Assembly (NCBI RefSeq): GCF_000189535.1
Contig: NC_015145.1
Span: 3,286,001 to 3,350,000 of the forward strand
Origin: Pseudarthrobacter phenanthrenivorans Sphe3
GTDB taxonomy: Bacteria; Actinomycetota; Actinomycetes; Actinomycetales; Micrococcaceae
Direction: 5' to 3'
DNA length: 64,000 nt
The position numbers were made by a program, and so were the translations under genes. The notes under the pieces were generated by a model, which had not been told where the DNA came from, searched no databases, and saw only the letters and a program-made list of their open reading frames with translations. Below are positions 59,148 to 64,000 of the stretch, piece after piece; the first letter of the stretch is position 1, and the number at the start of each line of letters is the position of its first letter.

Positions 59148-60299
59148 ATGGCCCTCCAGCCGAAGTATCCGAGCACACTGGCGTCCGGTACATCCGGACG
59201 CCGCCGGCGCCGCCCGCTGCGGACCATCCTGCTGGTGCTCCTGGCCGTAGCGGTCCTTGTCCCGGCCTCTGCCGGAGCCTACCTGTACAGTCTCGGCCAG
59301 GTCTTCGACTCCCAAAGCACCACCCTGGACAACCCCTTTCCTGCCGAATCCACCCGCCCCCAGCGCCAGCAGGCCGGCGGGGATCCCCAAGCCGCAGCAG
59401 GGGGTGCCGCAGCCGGCGGAGGCGCCGGACCGGCAGCGGCCGGCAGCCAGCAGGACGGCACCGAATCCGGCACCGGCGGTGGCCTGAATATCCTGGTGAT
59501 GGGCAGTGACAGCCGCGGCGCCACGGCGGACGAAGCGCTGTCCGGCGGCAACTCCAACCAGCGTGCGGACACCCTGATGCTGGTGCATATCCCGGCCGAC
59601 CGGACCAGGATCTATGCCATTTCCCTGATGCGGGACCTCTGGATCGACATCCCGGGCCACGGCCGGGCCAAGATCAACGCCGCCCTGGCCTACGGCGGGG
59701 TTCCGCTGATGGTGCAGACGGTGGAATCGCTGTTCAACCAGCGGATCGACCACGTGGCCATGATCGACTTCGAGGGATTCGTGGGCATGACCGACGCGCT
59801 CGGCGGGGTGGAGGTGAACGTCACCCAGCCTTTCGTGTCCCTGCACCACAACTTCACCTTCAATGCCGGTCCGCAGATCCTGGACGGGGAGCGCGCCCTT
59901 GAATTTGTCCGTGAGCGTTATGCCTATGCCGACGGCGACTACCAGCGGGTGCGAAACCAGCAGGCATTCGTGAAAGCCCTGTTCGCCAAGAACCTCAGTG
60001 CTGAAACGCTCCTGAACCCGGTAAAGGTCCACAACGTCATTTCGTCCATGGCACCGTTCATCAGCGTGGACAGCGGACTGGACGCCGCCGCCCTGGCGCG
60101 CCTGGCGCTGGAACTGCGCGAGGTACGGGCCGGTGACATGGTGATGTTCACCCTGCCCACGCTGGGCACAGGGACCTCCGCTGATGGCCAGTCCATCGTG
60201 CTCCCGGATTACAGCTCCATTGCGGCCATCTCGCAGGCACTGGCAGGTGACAGTTTGGACAACTTTGTAGCCAGCAGGGGCCTGGCGGGCGGACACTGA
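59148..60299 (+). CDS. LCP (LytR-CpsA-Psr) family protein
   Basis: A 383-residue membrane-anchored protein. A cytosolic basic N-terminus and helix (ILLVLLAVAVLVPASAGAY) are followed by a Gly/Ala/Gln linker and the LCP domain: LVMGSDSRG, QRADTLMLVHI, RDLWIDIPGHGRAKINAAL and the arginine-rich FVRERYAYADGDYQRVRNQQ. LCP enzymes attach polymers such as teichoic acids or arabinogalactan to peptidoglycan. Confidence 0.9.
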   Translation: MALQPKYPSTLASGTSGRRRRRPLRTILLVLLAVAVLVPASAGAYLYSLGQVFDSQSTTLDNPFPAESTRPQRQQAGGDPQAAAGGAAAGGGAGPAAAGSQQDGTESGTGGGLNILVMGSDSRGATADEALSGGNSNQRADTLMLVHIPADRTRIYAISLMRDLWIDIPGHGRAKINAALAYGGVPLMVQTVESLFNQRIDHVAMIDFEGFVGMTDALGGVEVNVTQPFVSLHHNFTFNAGPQILDGERALEFVRERYAYADGDYQRVRNQQAFVKALFAKNLSAETLLNPVKVHNVISSMAPFISVDSGLDAAALARLALELREVRAGDMVMFTLPTLGTGTSADGQSIVLPDYSSIAAISQALAGDSLDNFVASRGLAGGH

Positions 60300-60330
60300 T
60301 CCCACCAATTCACAACGAGGTGAGGCACAC

Positions 60331-61473
60331 ATGAGCACGCCTGGCGGTTCTGATCCCTCCGGGCCGGGGGCTTCCGGTCCCGGTTCCGGTGGCACTGGCC
60401 CATCTGACCCTTCCGCGTCCGGCCCGCATGGCGGAGGGTGGGTGGCCCACGGCCGGCGGCGCTGGATTGCGGCCTTGCTGGCGCTGGCGCTGGTGGTGGT
60501 GGCCGTCGTCGCGATCGTTAACCTCAACCGTTCCGGCACTGACGCGCAGCCCGCCGCCACGCAAAGCGAATCGCCGTCCCCCTCGGCAACGCCCACCGAA
60601 ACAACACCCCCGGCACCGCCACCCCCGCCGCCGCCACCTCCCATCCCGGAGCTTCCGCCGGCTCCCATGAACGTCCTGGTCATTGGCAGTGACATGCGCG
60701 GGAATGCCAGGGAAGCGGCGGCCCATACGGCCGCGACGGGCCAGACCATGGACCAGCGGTCAGATGCCCTGATGCTTGTCCACGTCCCGGCCGACCGCCG
60801 GAGTCTGTACATCGTGTCCATCAACAGGGACACATGGGTGGACATCCCGGGTTTCGGCGGCGGCAAGATCAATGCAGGCCTGCAGTACGGCGGGATCGAC
60901 ATGACCACGCAGACCGTGCAGCAACTGTTCGGGATCACCATCGACCACACCCTGATGATGGACTTCGGCGGTTTCAAACTCCTGGTTGACGGGCTGGGTG
61001 GGATTGACGTCAATGTGCCCGTCCCGTTCCAGTCCACGCACGACACCGGGCACGTCTTCGGACCCGGCGTGAACCACCTGGACGGGCAGGCGGCGCTGGA
61101 GTTCGCGCGGGAACGGTATGCGTTCGTCGACGGCGACTTCCAGCGGGTGCGCAACCAGCAGATCCTGCTCAAGGCCATCCTTGCCCGCCTCACCGCCGGC
61201 GGCGCCCTGAACGACGTCACGGCTGTCCGTGGGCTGGTGGACTTTGCGTCCTGCTGCCTGACGGTAAACAAGGGATTCGATCCGGTGCAGGCGGCGATCC
61301 TGGCGTACAGCCTGCGGAACCTGGACGCGAACGCCATCGGCACCATGACCCTGCCCACTGCCGGATCCGGTTTCATCGCCGGCCAGTCGGTGCTGCTTCC
61401 CGATTACGGGGCGATCAACGCGGTGGGGGCTGCCTTGCGGGAGGGCCGGATCGGGGAGCTGGCCAGGCCGTAA
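60331..61473 (+). CDS. LCP (LytR-CpsA-Psr) family protein
   Basis: A 380-residue paralog of the preceding gene. One helix (WIAALLALALVVVAVVAIV), a Pro/Thr-rich linker with a run of prolines, then the LCP motifs VIGSDMRG, QRSDALMLVHV, INRDTWVDIPGFGGGKINAG and FARERYAFVDGDFQRVRNQQ. CACAACGAGGTGAGG lies upstream. It follows by 31 bp and is probably in one operon with its paralog and the phosphatase. Confidence 0.9.
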   Translation: MSTPGGSDPSGPGASGPGSGGTGPSDPSASGPHGGGWVAHGRRRWIAALLALALVVVAVVAIVNLNRSGTDAQPAATQSESPSPSATPTETTPPAPPPPPPPPPIPELPPAPMNVLVIGSDMRGNAREAAAHTAATGQTMDQRSDALMLVHVPADRRSLYIVSINRDTWVDIPGFGGGKINAGLQYGGIDMTTQTVQQLFGITIDHTLMMDFGGFKLLVDGLGGIDVNVPVPFQSTHDTGHVFGPGVNHLDGQAALEFARERYAFVDGDFQRVRNQQILLKAILARLTAGGALNDVTAVRGLVDFASCCLTVNKGFDPVQAAILAYSLRNLDANAIGTMTLPTAGSGFIAGQSVLLPDYGAINAVGAALREGRIGELARP

Positions 61474-61576
61474 GGCAATCCCGGGCTGCCGCTGCCCGCG
61501 CTGGCGCCCGAAAGTCCTCGCCGGCGCCGCGCCACGACTCCGCTGGGGCTACCCAAATTCGTTTCCGACGCGCGGA

Positions 61577-63355
61577 TCACGGCAGCTCGCGGACCAGGAC
61601 GTCCTGCAGGGCCATGTTGGGTTCTGTGGGCGGGCCGCTGCTGCTGAGGTAGAGCCCCATCTGGGCCCCGTGGTATTCCCAGTAGGAGTAGCTCAGGTTG
61701 TTGGCCTCGAACAGGCCCACCATGTCCGCCACCCACTGACTGCCGCCCTTGCCCTCCATTTCGAAGGCCTGGCGGACCAGGCCGAATTCCAGGACGGACA
61801 TGGGCACGTTGTGGTCCGCCCCGAACTTGGTGCGCTTTGCCAGTTCGTGGGCAAGGTACTCACGGCCCCGTTCCAGGAATCCACCCCCCGGAGCCCCGGG
61901 GGTTTCAGCGTAAACGTCCAGATGGAACCCGATGTTCGTGCCCGCACCCTCCGGCGCTACGTCCTGCCCCCGCATGAAGCCGGTGATGCGGTACTGGTTG
62001 CCCGGCACTACTTTGAACAGGTGCTCGTCATTGCTCCAGCCGGCGATTGTTTGGGAGCCGGCGGCGTTGGAGATTGAGAGGCTCCCGTTGTCCCCGTTGC
62101 CGGCGGGTTCCCGCGCAAACCCTGCGGCCTGGTTTGGATCGCCGCCGCTGGTCCACTCATGCCAGTCCAGGATGGTCTCGGCGTTGAGCTCATCACGGAC
62201 CACTTCACGGAGCTGCTTCCCGTCCGGCCCGTGCTCGGTCACAACGAGCGTGTCGAAGTACGCGGTGCCCCGCATCCCTCCCTTGGCCGTAACAACGGGC
62301 ATGGCAGCGACCGCCGATTTGTCTGTCAGGGGGATCAGCCCGCTGTCGTACACCTTCCAGTCAGAGCTGCCGGCGTCCAGCGGCGGGGTGGCCACCGTGC
62401 TCTGCGGCAACAGGGTGCGCTGGCCGGTGGGAAGGATCACGCCGGGATCCGGGTACCGCCCGCCGTCCTGGATGGGCCCTTCCACCCACGAGGCGTACTG
62501 GTGCGTGTACTTGATGGGCTCGTAGAAGTGCAAGTCGTACACCACGTTCGTGTCATCCACCAGGAAATGGGGGTCGATGCCGGCGGTGCCGTACCGCCCG
62601 TTGACCCCGTAGATCCCACCCACCACCAGCAGGTGGTTCCGGTCCACGGAACGGACCGCTGCGACGAGCTTTTGCGCCAGGTCCTTCCATTGCTGTCCGG
62701 TGGCGTCCGTGGTGACGGGCTCGTTCAGGAGGTCGTAGGCGGCAATGACGGGTTCATCCTTGTAGCGTTCGGCAATGACGCGCCACAGGTCGGCGTTCTG
62801 GTCCTGCAGCCGGGGCTGGGACCAAAGGTCGAAGCTCACGGCGTCGCTGGTGGGGTCCAGCCAGAAACCGCCGATCGGGGTGTGCAGGTCCAAAATCAGT
62901 TTGACCTGGTGCTGGCGCGCCCAGGCCACGTTCCGGTCCAGCCACTCCATGAAGACCTTCGGGTCATCCACGTACCAGTCCCCATCGAAGGCGAAGCGGA
63001 CGCTGTTGAATCCCAGCTCCTTCACGCGGGCAAAGTCCTGCTCTGAATGGTGCGGGGAGTCCAGGAGCTCGGACCCTTTGAGGTTCCGGTGGTAGAAATT
63101 GGAGAAGTTCACGGCCTTGAGCCGGGTGGGGGCGCCGTCCAGCACCAGCTCGCGGCCCTCCGCCCCCACGAACCCCGGGAGACGGGACTGTCCGCCATCA
63201 TTGCTGCCGCCAAGCGTGAACCCGGCCAGGACCAGCAGGGGGACAGCCAGCAGCAGGACAGGGACCAGCCATAACGGCAGCCGGCGCTTCCCCGCTGCCT
63301 GCCGGGGGCCTGACGGCGCCTCCGGCTCCCTTGGTCGATCTGCATCTCCGGGCAT
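61577..63355 (-). CDS. GH5 (cellulase-type) glycoside hydrolase
   Basis: A 592-residue enzyme with an N-terminal membrane anchor (LWLVPVLLLAVPLLVLAGF). The GH5 barrel begins near residue 70 (LKAVNFSNFYH, ELGFNSVRFAFDGDWY), with acid/base Glu in YDLLNEPVT near residue 218 and the likely nucleophile Glu in MSVLEFGL near residue 542. About 150 residues between them (roughly 340-490) look like a beta-sandwich, carbohydrate-binding insert, an unusual position. The substrate is unknown, perhaps a surface glycan. Confidence 0.85.
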   Translation of the reverse strand: MPGDADRPREPEAPSGPRQAAGKRRLPLWLVPVLLLAVPLLVLAGFTLGGSNDGGQSRLPGFVGAEGRELVLDGAPTRLKAVNFSNFYHRNLKGSELLDSPHHSEQDFARVKELGFNSVRFAFDGDWYVDDPKVFMEWLDRNVAWARQHQVKLILDLHTPIGGFWLDPTSDAVSFDLWSQPRLQDQNADLWRVIAERYKDEPVIAAYDLLNEPVTTDATGQQWKDLAQKLVAAVRSVDRNHLLVVGGIYGVNGRYGTAGIDPHFLVDDTNVVYDLHFYEPIKYTHQYASWVEGPIQDGGRYPDPGVILPTGQRTLLPQSTVATPPLDAGSSDWKVYDSGLIPLTDKSAVAAMPVVTAKGGMRGTAYFDTLVVTEHGPDGKQLREVVRDELNAETILDWHEWTSGGDPNQAAGFAREPAGNGDNGSLSISNAAGSQTIAGWSNDEHLFKVVPGNQYRITGFMRGQDVAPEGAGTNIGFHLDVYAETPGAPGGGFLERGREYLAHELAKRTKFGADHNVPMSVLEFGLVRQAFEMEGKGGSQWVADMVGLFEANNLSYSYWEYHGAQMGLYLSSSGPPTEPNMALQDVLVRELP

Positions 63356-63557
63356 GAAGTCCTCCCGTGGCTCGTCCTGAGACGCTTAGCCTAACCAGTC
63401 CCACCCACCATGTCTCGGGGACTCCGGCAATTGTTTCCTGGCCGCAACCCTTCCACGTAAGGCGGCCGGCGCCGTCGTCCGTTATTTTCCCGGCCCGCGG
63501 GGTACGCCGCTGGTAGTGTTCCTGCATTCGACCGGAACTCAGACGGGGTGATTTTCT

Positions 63558-64000
63558 GTGAACGAGGATGCGCTGACAGAGGCTGTCCAGGAAGCCGGGG
63601 CGGTGGAGCTGCTGCTGATCCGCCACGGCGAGAGCGAGGGCAACGTTGCGGCCACCGAGGCCCGGCTGGCCGGGGCGGAGGTCATCGCCGTACCGGCCCG
63701 TGATGCTGATGTGAACCTGTCCGTTACCGGCCAGGAGCAGGCCAAGGCCCTGGGTGCCGCGCTTGCACGCATCGCCGAGGAATTCCGCCCAGACGCCGTG
63801 GTTTCCTCACCTTATGAGCGTGCCCGGCAGACGGCGGAGATAGCGGTGGAAACGGCGGGCTGGCCTGTGCAGGTCCGCACCGATGAACGGCTGAGGGACC
63901 GCGAACTGGGAATCCTGGACCGGCTCACCCGGATGGGCGTGGAGCAGCGTTTCCCCGAGGAAGTGGAGCGCCGGGAGTGGCTGGGCAAGCTGTACTACCG
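63558..64000 (+). CDS. Histidine phosphatase family protein, 3' end missing
   Basis: The frame starts at GTG 63558 (reading VNEDALTEAVQE) and holds the phosphohistidine motif LLLIRHGESEGN near residue 17, then SSPYERARQTAEIAVE and RTDERLRDRELGIL. It is a phosphoglycerate mutase-like histidine phosphatase. The window ends inside the gene, so its function cannot be refined. A CGCCGTCGT word lies 80 bp upstream. Confidence 0.88.
   Translation, partial: MNEDALTEAVQEAGAVELLLIRHGESEGNVAATEARLAGAEVIAVPARDADVNLSVTGQEQAKALGAALARIAEEFRPDAVVSSPYERARQTAEIAVETAGWPVQVRTDERLRDRELGILDRLTRMGVEQRFPEEVERREWLGKLYY

Noticed and set aside
59067..61376. Leftward 769-residue frame opposite the LCP genes
   Set aside because: Both LCP proteins have complete motifs on the other strand, so this is an antisense artefact.
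1..64000. tRNA or rRNA genes, prophage or integrative element
   Set aside because: No cloverleaf, rRNA-like sequence, integrase, capsid or tail gene was recognised; only the two insertion sequences are mobile.

Overview
The window is high-GC chromosomal DNA from an actinobacterium, most likely an Arthrobacter or Pseudarthrobacter-type member of the Micrococcaceae. The evidence is strong G/C bias at third codon positions, frequent GTG/TTG starts and ATGA/GTGA gene overlaps, a mycothiol-type arsenate reductase, ANTAR-domain regulators, DUF3040 and DUF2795 proteins, and an Mrf-like zinc-starvation protein. No rRNA, tRNA, prophage or CRISPR array was seen. Identifications rest on reading motifs and recalled family features; no database search was run.

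Layout. 1-1.8 kb: a truncated oxidoreductase and a DUF4386 gene diverge from a TetR regulator over two near-identical operators. 1.8-7.2 kb: an arsenic cluster with three different arsenate reductase-type proteins, an ArsO-like flavoprotein, thioredoxin reductase, an aquaglyceroporin, an ArsR-phosphatase fusion and an ArsR with corynebacterial-style cysteines; no ArsB or Acr3 pump is present. 7.3-17.6 kb: stress proteins (PRC/DUF2382, DUF2795), a CDF transporter, a multicopper oxidase, an FMN reductase and a frameshifted SulP permease facing a MerR regulator. 17.7-21.1 kb: KtrB/KtrA potassium uptake, then a probable Zur-controlled pair (Mrf-like protein plus cysteine-free L36). 21.2-25.7 kb: copper proteins, with two Csp four-helix copper-storage genes, a DUF305 protein and two small membrane proteins ending in LS(I/V)SRT. 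25.7-41.5 kb: membrane and envelope genes, an ArsR/MFS efflux pair, a deacetylase-glycosyltransferase, a CorC/HlyC pair, a YbdK ligase, a third Csp, two GAF-ANTAR regulators and a nitrilase-type hydrolase. 41.6-49.2 kb: ctaC-ctaD, a methyltransferase, DUF2243, a broken alcohol dehydrogenase, an MBL hydrolase, a GlsB-type protein and NhaA. 49.3-54.1 kb: a PAS-ANTAR regulator, then a CsoR-box-driven copZ-copB operon followed by a third LSISRT protein and DUF305.

54.1-58.4 kb is the most dynamic part. A 32-bp tandem repeat family carries an inserted IS30-type element, which is itself split by an IS110-family element. The non-coding end of the IS110 element reads as a complete bridge RNA: two guide pairs match the actual insertion site and the element's own ends, and joining the ends would create a TTGACA-N17-TACGAT promoter. 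58.4-64 kb: a low-molecular-weight tyrosine phosphatase, two LCP cell-wall ligases, a GH5 hydrolase and a truncated histidine phosphatase.

The common theme is metal and stress handling: arsenic, copper (three modules), zinc starvation, a Zn/Ni-type sensor, and K+/Na+ transport. Several cis elements recur: a TAAG-NNNN-CTTA-like palindrome before stress genes, a CGCCGTCGT word placed just after stop codons, and two long 8-nt-loop hairpins. Two single-base frame breaks (SulP near 16300; a seven-G run at 38342) may be real lesions or assembly errors.
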